Source of the DNA: CAZYJR01 sp964647905
GTDB taxonomy: Bacteria > Desulfobacterota > DSM-4660 > Desulfatiglandales > HGW-15
Reading direction: 5' to 3'
Assembly (NCBI GenBank): GCA_964647905.1
Contig: CAZYJR010000002.1
Span: 62,001-126,000, forward strand
DNA length: 64,000 nt
Both the position numbers and the translations under genes were made by a program. The notes under the pieces are model-generated. The model saw only the letters and a list, made by a program, of their open reading frames with translations. It had not been told where the DNA came from and did no database searches. The stretch's first letter is position 1; every line of letters begins with the position of its first letter. This document shows positions 16,741 through 25,037 of the stretch, one piece after another.

Positions 16741-17717
16741 ACCGGCGCCTCCTCCTCCAGGAACATGAAGTACTCGTCCAGCAAAGACAGCAGCGACTCC
16801 TTGTCCCGCATGCGGGTTATCCTTCCCCTGAACCACGTGCTGTGAGGGAGGCCCTTGGTGTAAGCCAAAAGGAGCCCCCTCATCATGTACGGGGCACGGG
16901 CCTCTCCCATGGTCTCTGCGAGCAGCCCATAGTGCTCCAGAATGACGGCGCGCCGCTCCGAGAGCTCCGGCGGGCGGGGGCTCCGGCCCTCGGTCAGGTC
17001 CAGGATCTGCCTGAATATCCAGGGATTGCCCAGGGCCCCGCGGGCGATCATCACCCCGTCACATCCCGTATCCCGCAGCATCCTGACGGCGTCTTCCGGC
17101 CTGAAGACGTCACCGCTGCCCACCACCGGGATCCGGACCGCCTCCTTCACCCGGCCTATGAGGCCCCAATCGGCGCGGCCTGAGTAGCCCTGGGTGGCGA
17201 AGCGGGGGTGAACGGTCAGGCCGTCCGCACCGCAGTCTTCCAGGACCCGTGCAGTGTGTTCCGCCGCCGGCCTCTCCGGGCACCACCCGGCCCTCATCTT
17301 GGCGGTCAGGGGGAGCGGGCTTGCTCTCCTGACCGCTTCGGCTATGCGGGCCACCTGGTCCGGCCGGTCCAGGAGGGCGGCGCCGGCCCCGGTCTTGGCG
17401 AGCTTCCTCACCGGGCAGCCCAGATTGATGTCGATCAAATCCGCCCCGGCTTCCACGGCCATGCCTGCAGCCTCGGCCATGCTCTCGGGGGCGGCGCCAA
17501 AGAGCTGGACGGCCAGGGGTCTCTCCTCGGCACGTGTCTCCAGGTATGCAAGCGTCTTTTCGTTTTTCAGGGTCAGGCCGACGGCGCTCACCATCTCAGT
17601 GGTGACCATCGCCGCCCCCAAGCGCTTGGCGATCAGGCGGAAGGGCAGATTGGTCACCCCGGCCATAGGGGCCATTATGAAGGGGCTTTTCAACCTGATG
17701 GTCCCGATAGTCAGCAT
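16737..17717 (-). CDS. dus: tRNA-dihydrouridine synthase (DusB-like)
   Basis: A 326-residue FMN-dependent enzyme that reduces uridine in tRNA D-loops. Recognised motifs are APMAGVTNLPFR near residue 17, the DINLGCPVRK loop near residue 100 with the catalytic Cys, LTAKMRAGW near 140, HPRFATQGYSG near 170, GSGDVFRPEDA near 200 and MIARGALGNPWIF near 225. The frame is open 57 codons further upstream, but family similarity begins at MLTIGTIRLKSPFIMAP, so I chose that ATG; its ribosome site is weak. Its stop overlaps the start of ispH-ubiA. The gene begins 42 bases after the RACo gene, on the same strand. Confidence 0.9.
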   Translation of the reverse strand: MLTIGTIRLKSPFIMAPMAGVTNLPFRLIAKRLGAAMVTTEMVSAVGLTLKNEKTLAYLETRAEERPLAVQLFGAAPESMAEAAGMAVEAGADLIDINLGCPVRKLAKTGAGAALLDRPDQVARIAEAVRRASPLPLTAKMRAGWCPERPAAEHTARVLEDCGADGLTVHPRFATQGYSGRADWGLIGRVKEAVRIPVVGSGDVFRPEDAVRMLRDTGCDGVMIARGALGNPWIFRQILDLTEGRSPRPPELSERRAVILEHYGLLAETMGEARAPYMMRGLLLAYTKGLPHSTWFRGRITRMRDKESLLSLLDEYFMFLEEEAPV

Positions 17718-17758
17718 GAGCTTGAAGGACCCGCTCCCTCGCTCCCTTGGCGGGCGGA

Positions 17759-19681
17759 TCAGTAATCCACCGACGGGAAGAGCTTTCGCTCCGTGTGGGG
17801 CAGGAACAGTGAAGCCACGTACTGATCCATATACGGCTGGTAATTGGACAACTCGATGTTGGTCATGGACTTGGCCACGGCCCTGCACTTCTCGAAGGCC
17901 TCTTCGTGGATCAGGGCCATCCGGGCGCCCGTGAGCGAGCTGTTGCCGATGAAGCGGATCTTCTCCTCGGGGATATCCGGCAGAAGACCGATGGATATGG
18001 CCTTTCGGATGTTCAGATAGCTCCCGAAGCCCCCTGCCACGTAGAAGCGCTCCAACATGTCCAGGCTCAGCCCGATATAGTCCACCAGGGACTTGATGGC
18101 TGCGAACACCGAACCCTTGGACTTCATCAGGTTGTCTATATCGGACTCCGTGATCACTATGGGCTCGCCGCTCTCGGATTCTTCTCCGGGCACGATGGTG
18201 TATTGGGGCACGTCATCCTCGAACCCCAGTCGGGGGTCGTTTCTGTCCCGGTGGAATTTGCCATCGTAACCTATTATGCCGTTCTTGACCAGTTCGTAGA
18301 TGGTGTCGATCAGTCCGGAACCGCATATGCCCCTGGCAGGGGCCTTTCCGATGGTCTGGTAAGTCACATCGCCGTCCCGAATCTCGACCTTTTCCACCGC
18401 CCCCCGCGTCGCGCGCATGCCGCAGCGGGTACCCCCGCCCTCAAAAGAGGGGCCTGCCGAGGCTGAACAGCAGACCAGCCAGTCACTGTTGCCTATGGCG
18501 ATCTCCCCGTTGGTGCCTATGTCCATCAAGCCTTGGATCTCCTCCTGCTCCGCTATCCCGGAGGAGACCACACCGGCCACTATGTCCCCGCCCACATACG
18601 AGGCCACACTGGGCAGGACCTCGAGGATGCCCCGAGGGTGTATGTGAATGCCGATCTCGGAGGCCCATACCTGTGGATAGATGTCCGCTGTGGGGACATA
18701 AGGCTCCAGCCGGATGGAGCAAGGGGTCAGACCGAGCAGCAGGTGGCTCATAGTAGTGTTGCCGGCCGCCACCACGGCCCGGATATCCTCCCGGCTTATG
18801 CCTTGCTTCTCCGCCAGCCCCTGGATGATATCGTTTATGTTCTTGACCACGGCCTCCTGGAGGGGTGCGAGTCCGCTGCGGTCCTTGCGGCATGCGTAAA
18901 TCATCCGGGAGATCACGTCTTCGCCGTACTGGGCTTGGGTATTGTGGGTGCCGTCCACCCCCAACACCCGGCCGGTGCGCAGATCCAGGAGTTGGGCCAC
19001 CACGGTGGTCGTGCCCACGTCCACCGCCGCCCCGTAACTGGACGCAGTGGTGTCGCCCGGCTCTATCTGCTGAATCCGGTACCCCTTGTTGTCCCTGACC
19101 ACCGTGGCGGTCACCTTCCAGTCATTGTCCCTCAGCATGTCCGAGAGCCCGAGGAGGCACCGGAACAAGATCTCGTATGAGTGCCATCCGATCTTCCGCC
19201 TGAGCTCCCGGCTGACACGCTCGATATCCGGGATGTTGTCCTCTATGGTGGGCTTGGGCAGCTCCAGGAATATCTTTCGGGATAGAGGCTTTAAGGGATA
19301 GACGGCAAGCCCCGTCTCCATCCGGACCACCACATCCTCGCCCTCTGCAACTCCACCCCGGCCCTCTCCGGTCATTATCTGCTCCTCTTCGAGCAGTGAC
19401 TCGGGGGGGACCTCCACGCTCAGGTCGTCGTGCACCTCTGTCTGACAGGCAAGCACCATCCCCTTTCGGAGCTCCTCCTCGGAAAAGAAGCTCGCCGCGC
19501 CCTCTTCCTGAGTGACGTCTCCCTTCACGACACGCACCCGGCACTTGCCGCAGACTCCCTCCCCGCCGCACAGGTTGTCAATATATACCCCCGCCGCCTG
19601 TGCCGCTTCGGCCAGGGTCTTGCCTTCTTCCACCCGAATGCTCTTTTCAAAAGGGAGAAAGGTGACTTCGAATGCGCTCAT
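17759..19681 (-). CDS. RACo-type reductive activator of corrinoid proteins (2Fe-2S/ASKHA, DUF4445)
   Basis: A 640-residue protein that uses ATP to push an electron onto oxidised Co(II) corrinoid and so restores the Co(I) state. Residues 1-95 are a plant-type [2Fe-2S] domain with Cys38, Cys44, Cys47 and Cys79. A linker follows, then a large ASKHA-type ATPase with AAVDVGTTTVVAQLLD near residue 215, DIGTNGEIAIGN near 425, and GGGTRCGMRATRGAVE after it. The ATG at 19681 has GGAGAG five bases upstream. A plausible client is the corrinoid iron-sulfur protein encoded by acsC/acsD 20 kb away; methyltransferase corrinoid proteins are an alternative. It leads the dus/ispH group. Confidence 0.85.
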   Translation of the reverse strand: MSAFEVTFLPFEKSIRVEEGKTLAEAAQAAGVYIDNLCGGEGVCGKCRVRVVKGDVTQEEGAASFFSEEELRKGMVLACQTEVHDDLSVEVPPESLLEEEQIMTGEGRGGVAEGEDVVVRMETGLAVYPLKPLSRKIFLELPKPTIEDNIPDIERVSRELRRKIGWHSYEILFRCLLGLSDMLRDNDWKVTATVVRDNKGYRIQQIEPGDTTASSYGAAVDVGTTTVVAQLLDLRTGRVLGVDGTHNTQAQYGEDVISRMIYACRKDRSGLAPLQEAVVKNINDIIQGLAEKQGISREDIRAVVAAGNTTMSHLLLGLTPCSIRLEPYVPTADIYPQVWASEIGIHIHPRGILEVLPSVASYVGGDIVAGVVSSGIAEQEEIQGLMDIGTNGEIAIGNSDWLVCCSASAGPSFEGGGTRCGMRATRGAVEKVEIRDGDVTYQTIGKAPARGICGSGLIDTIYELVKNGIIGYDGKFHRDRNDPRLGFEDDVPQYTIVPGEESESGEPIVITESDIDNLMKSKGSVFAAIKSLVDYIGLSLDMLERFYVAGGFGSYLNIRKAISIGLLPDIPEEKIRFIGNSSLTGARMALIHEEAFEKCRAVAKSMTNIELSNYQPYMDQYVASLFLPHTERKLFPSVDY

Positions 19682-19850
19682 ATTTCTCTCCGTATCCAGC
19701 TCTCCAACCATGAATACGGGCCCATCAAGCCCGGCTCTAGAGGGCCCTCATGTTTCCCTGTAGCTCAGAATGGCCTTTGTGAGCGTATATCATTCCCGCC
19801 TGAAATGTAAAACCCAATTTTCTCTGCGCACCCGTCCCGATGCAGGGTCG

Positions 19851-19879
19851 TTGACACCGGAAAGAGCGGACCCTATGAT
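19851..19879 (+). promoter_or_regulatory. Sigma-70 promoter of nrdJ
   Basis: A perfect -35 box TTGACA (19851-19856), a 17-base spacer and a -10 box TATGAT (19874-19879, five of six matches). Transcription should start near 19886. No cobalamin riboswitch structure was recognised between it and the coding start. Confidence 0.8.
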
Positions 19880-19947
19880 TGATGCCTGTATGGATGGGAG
19901 CCTCGGGTAACCTACGGGCCGATTCACCCGGACCAGGAGAAGCCCTG

Positions 19948-21804
19948 TTGAATTTCTTGGAACAACCCGTACTCGGCCCCAATGCCGGGAGAGTCCTTGA
20001 GAAGCGGTATCTGAGGAAGGACGAGAGCGGCCGAGCGGTGGAGACCCCGGCGGAGATGTTCGCACGGGTGGCTCGACATGTGGCCGCGGCCGAGGACAAC
20101 TACGGCGGTGTGGGTTGCGGCCGGGAGATGGAGGAGGCGTTCTACCGAATGATGACCGAGCTCCGGTTCCTGCCCAATTCCCCCACCCTGATGAACGCGG
20201 GGAGAAGCCTGGGGCAGCTGGCGGCCTGCTTCGTCCTCCCGGTGGAGGACAGCCTGGAGGGGATTTTCGGCGCCCTGAAGAACGCCGCCCTGATCCATAA
20301 GTCAGGCGGCGGAACCGGTTTCAGCTTCTCCAGGCTGCGCCCGAAGAACAGCCGTGTGGGCACCACCGGGGGTGTGGCCTCGGGTCCGGTATCCTTCATG
20401 AAGATATTTAACACCGCGACCGAGCAAATCAAGCAGGGAGGAACCCGCCGGGGAGCCAACATGGCGGTCCTGCGCGTGGATCACCCGGATATCATGGAGT
20501 TTATTTCCTGCAAGAGGAACCGGGAGATGAACAACTTCAATCTCTCCGTGGCCGCCACCACCGAGTTCATGGCAGCGGTAAGGGAGGACAGGGACTATGC
20601 TCTGCTTGATCCCAGGACCCGCCTCCCCGCAGGCACCCTGAGGGCCCGGGAGGTCTACCGGACCCTTGTGGAGCAAGCATGGGAGCATGGGGACCCAGGA
20701 GTGCTGTTCCTGGACAGGATAAACCAAGACAACCCCACCCCGCGGCTCGGCGAGATCGAGGGCGTCAACCCCTGCGGGGAGCAACCCCTGCTGCCCATGG
20801 AGGCTTGTAACCTCGGATCCATAAACCTTGCAAAATTCGTCAGGCTGGAAAAGGGCCGCCCCGCGGTGGCGTATGACGCCTTGGGGGAGACGGTCAGGCT
20901 GGCCGTGAGATTCCTGGACGACGTCATAGACGTCTCACGCTACCCCCTGCCCGAGATCCGGGAAATGGTGCTGGGCAACCGAAAGATAGGGCTGGGGGTC
21001 ATGGGGTTTGCAGACATGCTCCTGCAGCTCTGGGTCCCTTACGACTCTCAAGAGGCCCTGCAGGTGGCCGAAGAGGTGATGGGCTTTGTCCAGAGGCGGT
21101 CCAAGGAGGCCTCAAGCAGCCTTGCCGAGGAGCGCGGGGTGTTCGGCAATTTCGAGCTGAGCATCTATCGAGACATGGAAAACGCCCGGTTCAGGAACGC
21201 CGCCACCACCACCATAGCCCCCACCGGTACGCTCAGTATCATCGCGGGTTGCTCGAACGGCATAGAGCCGCTATTCGCCCTGAGCTTCGTCCGGCGGGTC
21301 ATGGAAGGGGAAGAGTTCGTGGAGGTAAACCCCCACTTCGAACGGGTCGCGCGGGAAAAGGGTTTTTTCAGCAGGGAGCTTATGGACCGGGTCGCCCGGC
21401 TAGGCGGTATCCGGCGGATGGAGGAGATACCCGGCGACGTACGCAATGTCTTCGCCACGGCCCATGATATTGCTCCGGAGTGGCACGTACGCATGCAGGC
21501 GGCATTTCAGAAACACACAGACAATGCGGTATCAAAGACGGTGAATCTCCCGCGCGAGGCCTCCAGGGACGACGTGGCCGGGGTCTTCGGGCTGGCCTAC
21601 GACCTCGGATGCAAGGGGGTAACCATCTACCGCGACGGGAGCAAGGACAATCAGGTCCTCAGTCACTCGGGCATGGACCCCCGGCACCCGGCGGGCAAAC
21701 AGGGCGCCTCTCCCGGCGATACGTGCCCGGACTGCGGTCAAAAGGTAAGATTCCAAGAGGGCTGCACGACCTGCCATTTCTGCGGCTTCACCCAGTGTGA
21801 ATAG
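19948..21804 (+). CDS. nrdJ: Adenosylcobalamin-dependent (class II) ribonucleoside-diphosphate reductase
   Basis: Makes deoxyribonucleotides with a B12-generated thiyl radical, independent of oxygen. The 618-residue protein has the first redox Cys in LAACFVLP, the radical Cys in NPCGE, and the partner Cys in EACNLGSI. The C-terminal shuttle region is a zinc-ribbon-like set of CxxC pairs (CPDCG then CTTCHFC). The frame is open from 19879 and an ATG lies at 19882, but the promoter predicts a transcript starting near 19886. The TTG at 19948 follows AGGAGAAG at the right distance, so I take it as the start. The next gene's ATG is 28 bases past the stop. Confidence 0.9.
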   Translation: MNFLEQPVLGPNAGRVLEKRYLRKDESGRAVETPAEMFARVARHVAAAEDNYGGVGCGREMEEAFYRMMTELRFLPNSPTLMNAGRSLGQLAACFVLPVEDSLEGIFGALKNAALIHKSGGGTGFSFSRLRPKNSRVGTTGGVASGPVSFMKIFNTATEQIKQGGTRRGANMAVLRVDHPDIMEFISCKRNREMNNFNLSVAATTEFMAAVREDRDYALLDPRTRLPAGTLRAREVYRTLVEQAWEHGDPGVLFLDRINQDNPTPRLGEIEGVNPCGEQPLLPMEACNLGSINLAKFVRLEKGRPAVAYDALGETVRLAVRFLDDVIDVSRYPLPEIREMVLGNRKIGLGVMGFADMLLQLWVPYDSQEALQVAEEVMGFVQRRSKEASSSLAEERGVFGNFELSIYRDMENARFRNAATTTIAPTGTLSIIAGCSNGIEPLFALSFVRRVMEGEEFVEVNPHFERVAREKGFFSRELMDRVARLGGIRRMEEIPGDVRNVFATAHDIAPEWHVRMQAAFQKHTDNAVSKTVNLPREASRDDVAGVFGLAYDLGCKGVTIYRDGSKDNQVLSHSGMDPRHPAGKQGASPGDTCPDCGQKVRFQEGCTTCHFCGFTQCE

Positions 21805-21832
21805 GGCCGGGGCCGGATCAGGAGACCTTATT

Positions 21833-22255
21833 ATGGATCAATCGACGAGTATCAGGCGAATCCTCTTTGTTTCCAGCAGGAACGCTGTCCGCTCGCCCAT
21901 GGCCGAGGCGGCGGTGAACTCGCTCTTCCCGGAGCGTTACCAGGCGGTGAGCGCCGGCACCGACCCGGCGGACCCGGACCCCCTGGTCGAGCAAGTCCTC
22001 AGGGAGGCCGGCCTGGAGCCCTCATCCAGCGCCCCCCGGGGGGTCGGGGAGGTAAGCCGCCTCCCGGTGGATTTCGTGGTCACCCTTTGCGACCGGGCCG
22101 TCAAGGTGTGCCCGCTGTTTCCAAATGCGAGCATCTCCTTTCACAAGGGTTTCCAGGAGCCACCGGCCTCGCCGGGCACCACCGATGAGCGGCTGGAGAC
22201 ATACCGCGCTCTGAGAGACGAGATACGCGCGTGGGTGGAGCGGACGTTCGGCTGA
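21833..22255 (+). CDS. ArsC / low-molecular-weight phosphatase-like protein lacking the catalytic cysteine
   Basis: A 140-residue protein of the thioredoxin-coupled arsenate reductase/LMW protein-tyrosine-phosphatase fold. The catalytic P-loop, normally V-C-x5-R-S, reads ILFVSSRNAVRSPMAEA. The nucleophilic Cys is Ser14 and the second loop Cys is Val19, while Arg20 and Ser21 remain. Cys86 and Cys93 match the two relay cysteines of staphylococcal ArsC (Cys82 and Cys89) with exactly the same spacing from the nucleophile position. The ORF is intact with an AGGAGA ribosome site. It is unlikely to be an arsenate reductase; binding or regulatory roles are possible. It is probably co-transcribed with nrdJ. 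Confidence 0.8.
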   Translation: MDQSTSIRRILFVSSRNAVRSPMAEAAVNSLFPERYQAVSAGTDPADPDPLVEQVLREAGLEPSSSAPRGVGEVSRLPVDFVVTLCDRAVKVCPLFPNASISFHKGFQEPPASPGTTDERLETYRALRDEIRAWVERTFG

Positions 22256-22284
22256 GGACCAGGCCTGTCTCCGGGCCGGTTCTT

Positions 22285-23070
22285 TCACATCCTGAGGGAG
22301 ACGTCTCCGCAAAGGATCAGTCGTTCTGCACCGGTTTCGTCTCTGACCACCAGGGCACCGCAAGCGTCTATACCCTCCGCGATACCGTTGACTATACCGG
22401 AGTCGGTCTCCACCCTGACGCTCCGACCCAACACTATGGAAAGCTCGTTCCACCGGGCTACGTAGCGCGAAACCCGCCCATTCATGATGTCTTCGTAATA
22501 GGCATGAAGGTTTCGCAACAGGGAGACGAGGAGATCCGCCCTATTCACCCTCCGCCCCGCCTCGGCGCTTATGCTCGTGGCCTCCCTCGCCGATGATCCT
22601 TCCCACGGATGCCAGCTCACATTGAGGCCCAGGCCCAGAATCGCATACGCCACCAGGTCTTCCCGCACGGAGAACTCGGTGAGGATCCCGCCGATCTTCC
22701 CGCCCCCAAGGTACAAATCATTGGGCCATTTGAGCCCGGGCGAAACCCCGGCGGTCTCCTGAATCCCGCTCGCAGCGGCAAGGGCCAGGGTCATGGTCAG
22801 GGTGAAGACCCGGTCGGGGGTAAGCCCGGGGCGGAGGAGCACCGAAAAAGTCAGGCTGGATCCTTTGGCGGACAGCCAACTGCGGCCCATCCGCCCCCTG
22901 CCCGAGGTCTGTTTCTCGGCCAGCACGACCGTTCCTTCAGGCGCGCCGCCCGCCGCGAGGTCCTTGGCCAGGCGGTTCGTGGAATCCAGGGACTGTAAAT
23001 GCCGGAGCTTGCCTGAAAATATTGTTCCCTCGAGCGCGGCCTCCACCGCCGGGATATCCAGATCCTTCAT
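22285..23070 (-). CDS. birA: Biotin-protein ligase BirA (monofunctional)
   Basis: A 261-residue enzyme that attaches biotin to carboxylase and decarboxylase carrier domains. The substrate-binding stretch TSGRGRMGRSW is near residue 70, followed by LKWPNDLYLGGGKIGGILTE near 120 with the catalytic Lys, and GLGLNV near 150. There is no N-terminal helix-turn-helix, so it is a class I ligase without the bio-operon repressor function. The ATG at 23070 is preceded by GAGAGG. It converges with the arsC-like gene, and the decayed pglZ gene ends 178 bases upstream on the same strand. Confidence 0.9.
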   Translation of the reverse strand: MKDLDIPAVEAALEGTIFSGKLRHLQSLDSTNRLAKDLAAGGAPEGTVVLAEKQTSGRGRMGRSWLSAKGSSLTFSVLLRPGLTPDRVFTLTMTLALAAASGIQETAGVSPGLKWPNDLYLGGGKIGGILTEFSVREDLVAYAILGLGLNVSWHPWEGSSAREATSISAEAGRRVNRADLLVSLLRNLHAYYEDIMNGRVSRYVARWNELSIVLGRSVRVETDSGIVNGIAEGIDACGALVVRDETGAERLILCGDVSLRM

Positions 23071-23247
23071 GATTACCTCTCTGCACGGGGCAAATGCGGC
23101 TGGCCTCCAGCCACCCCCCGGGCATGCAAACGGCACCTCCCGCCATCTGACCTACTTCGACACTCTTCAAAAAGACGAGGGTTATGCAGGGGCCATCGAG
23201 ACACCCACCAAACAGATGGCCTCCTCCCATACGGTCAAGAGGTTTTT

Positions 23248-24331
23248 TCAAACCTTTTCCTGGCCCTTGATCGCATATTTCGTTCGAATCCTGGCCGTAA
23301 GTTTTTCAAAATCCTCTTCTCCTGTTTCATCGGGAACGCGATTGAGAAGGCGGCTTTCCCATTGGCGATTCAAGCGATCGATGGTCATCCAGGGTTCGGA
23401 GTAAAGCGTATATGCCTTGACCATCTCAAGAGAAGTTCCGGCTGCTCGCGGCTCCAGAAAGACTTTTTCCGCTGCTCGGCCAGGTTCAGCGCATCTTCTA
23501 CTTTGTCTTCAAGCAAAAAGGTTTGCGCGGCATGGATGAGCTGGAACTCGATGAACCGGCTTCTCAGGCAGGGCGACGGTGGTTATCGCAGACGGCCTTT
23601 TCGACTCGGGTATACCGTTTGCAAACTCTGCCAGTAGCAGTATTCTTCGCAGGACACCTCGGGCTTCCTCGGGAGACGAAGTGTCGCCGAAATCCAGACC
23701 CAGTTCCGACTGCACCAGGCTTCTCAACTCTCCCAATGCCTTCTTTTGCAACATCTGATCGTCCTTACCAGATCCCGAGGCAAATTCGATGATGGATTCG
23801 ATTGGAGATGCCGCTCCGAAAACCAGCTTGAGAGCGCCCGAGGCAATGCTTCCCAACTCCTCGGAGATGCGGTCGAGGTCTTCCAGCGTAAGCAGCCCTT
23901 CCTCCACCTGCCTGGCCAGGTGTTCGGCCTTTTCCGGGGCAACCTCTAAAAAGAACTGTTCGGCCTGAACCCGAAGCCGGCTGTTTCTTTCCAGAGATTC
24001 TGCCCCCGGTTCGAGCACAACGCCAGCCGTTTCGGCCTCGATCAGGGCAAAGGAGGTTTTCGCCCGCTCCATGGGAACGTATACGACAACATTCGGGGGA
24101 ACGCCGCATCCATCCTTGGGCTTTCCTTCCGGTGTGACAAATTCAAGTAGGGTTTCAGTTCGTATCGAAGGCGGAAAAATGAATCCGAGTATTGCAGCCC
24201 CGGGGTTTCAGGGACGTCCAGATTCTGGACCAACCGCGTGTAAGATTTTTCAGGATCGTACCAGACAACAATGCCCCGGTCTTTTACTGGCGGGAGACCA
24301 TATCGCGAATTCTGTCGGAGAGTTTTGCCAT
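23248..24331 (-). pseudogene. pglZ: Frameshifted pglZ (BREX-type alkaline-phosphatase-fold protein)
   Basis: Pieces of a PglZ-family protein lie in order but in different frames. MAKLSDRIRDMVSRQ is followed by a stop and then, one base off, KDRGIVVWYDPEKSY, the PglZ signature. Next come SFFRLRYELKPYL, then (shifted) GKPKDGCGVPPNVVVYVPMERAKTSF, whose second half is in the long fragment 23509-24072. After two more shifts, FIEFQLIHAAQTFLLEDK and finally MVKAYTLYSEPWMTIDRL run to a natural TGA at 23248. At least four single-base changes are needed to restore it, so it is non-functional unless these are sequencing errors. The result is also shorter than full PglZ proteins, so internal sequence is lost too. 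Confidence 0.8.
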
Positions 24332-24416
24332 GGAAGAAACCTCAATCCTCAGCGCCGGATTCCAGCTTCTTTAACCAGTCATCGAACTTGGGGCATCTTT
24401 CGCGAATGGTATCCAA

Positions 24417-25037
24417 TCACAACCCGAGTAAAGCCAAGGCCCCGCCGGTAACTTTGTCGTAGCGCATTTGATGCGCCCTGAATATTCTCTCGATTCTTTT
24501 CGAAGGAGCCGAAACTGGGTTGTCGTTTATCTCCTCGGGGTTCTGAAATCCAGAGATGTCCTGCATCAACTCCTCGATTGCCTGCTCCATACCCGGATAT
24601 CCGGCTAGAAGGGATCTCGGTCTCGACAAAATAAGCGTCTCATATTCATGGACCAAAAGGTTCGGTATAAACCGGTGGTCGCCGAGGTCCTGCTGCCAGG
24701 CTCGCTCAATTGCCTGGGCCTTTTCCAGCGGTGTAAGAATGTCCGGCCTCGGCTCTTTGCCGCCCGGAAAATCTTCGGGAAGGCCATAATAATCCAAAAG
24801 GGTTGTAAAAATGAAATCGGCCCTGCCGTATTGCACCAAAAGACGCTGCAAATCTCTTTTGATCGGACCGTATTTTCGGACACCGCCTCGGGCGATGCGA
24901 TCCTTTCGAACACTGTTGGCGACCAAAATGGGTTTGTGCCAGACAATCCCGAAGCCGTTCAAGTGAGGGCCAATGATTTCATTTATGAATTCGGCTTCTG
25001 CATAACCCTCAACATAGAATATGATCTGACGGCTCAA
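24417..25037 (-). CDS. TOPRIM-like DUF4276 protein, clipped by an in-frame stop
   Basis: A 206-residue protein that starts with TTG in a TTGA overlap with the stop of the upstream ATPase gene, behind GGAGG. The N-terminus SRQIIFYVEGYAEAEFINEI has the V-E-G and following acidic residue typical of TOPRIM nuclease starts, and the family is known as DUF4276. An in-frame TGA (24417-24419) ends it at ALALLGL. The same frame then continues LDTIRERCPKFDDWLKKLES to a TGA at 24342, which is how intact relatives end, so about 24 residues are lost. It probably acts with the ATPase as a two-component effector. The function is inferred, and the clipped protein may or may not be active. Confidence 0.7.
   Translation of the reverse strand: MSRQIIFYVEGYAEAEFINEIIGPHLNGFGIVWHKPILVANSVRKDRIARGGVRKYGPIKRDLQRLLVQYGRADFIFTTLLDYYGLPEDFPGGKEPRPDILTPLEKAQAIERAWQQDLGDHRFIPNLLVHEYETLILSRPRSLLAGYPGMEQAIEELMQDISGFQNPEEINDNPVSAPSKRIERIFRAHQMRYDKVTGGALALLGL

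Noticed and set aside
19712..19850. Cobalamin riboswitch before nrdJ
   Set aside because: The B12-box pattern was not found, and this DNA lies upstream of the predicted transcript start.
23278..23296. TTCGAATCC, similar to a tRNA T-loop
   Set aside because: No acceptor, D or anticodon arm could be built around it, and it lies in the coding remnant of pglZ.
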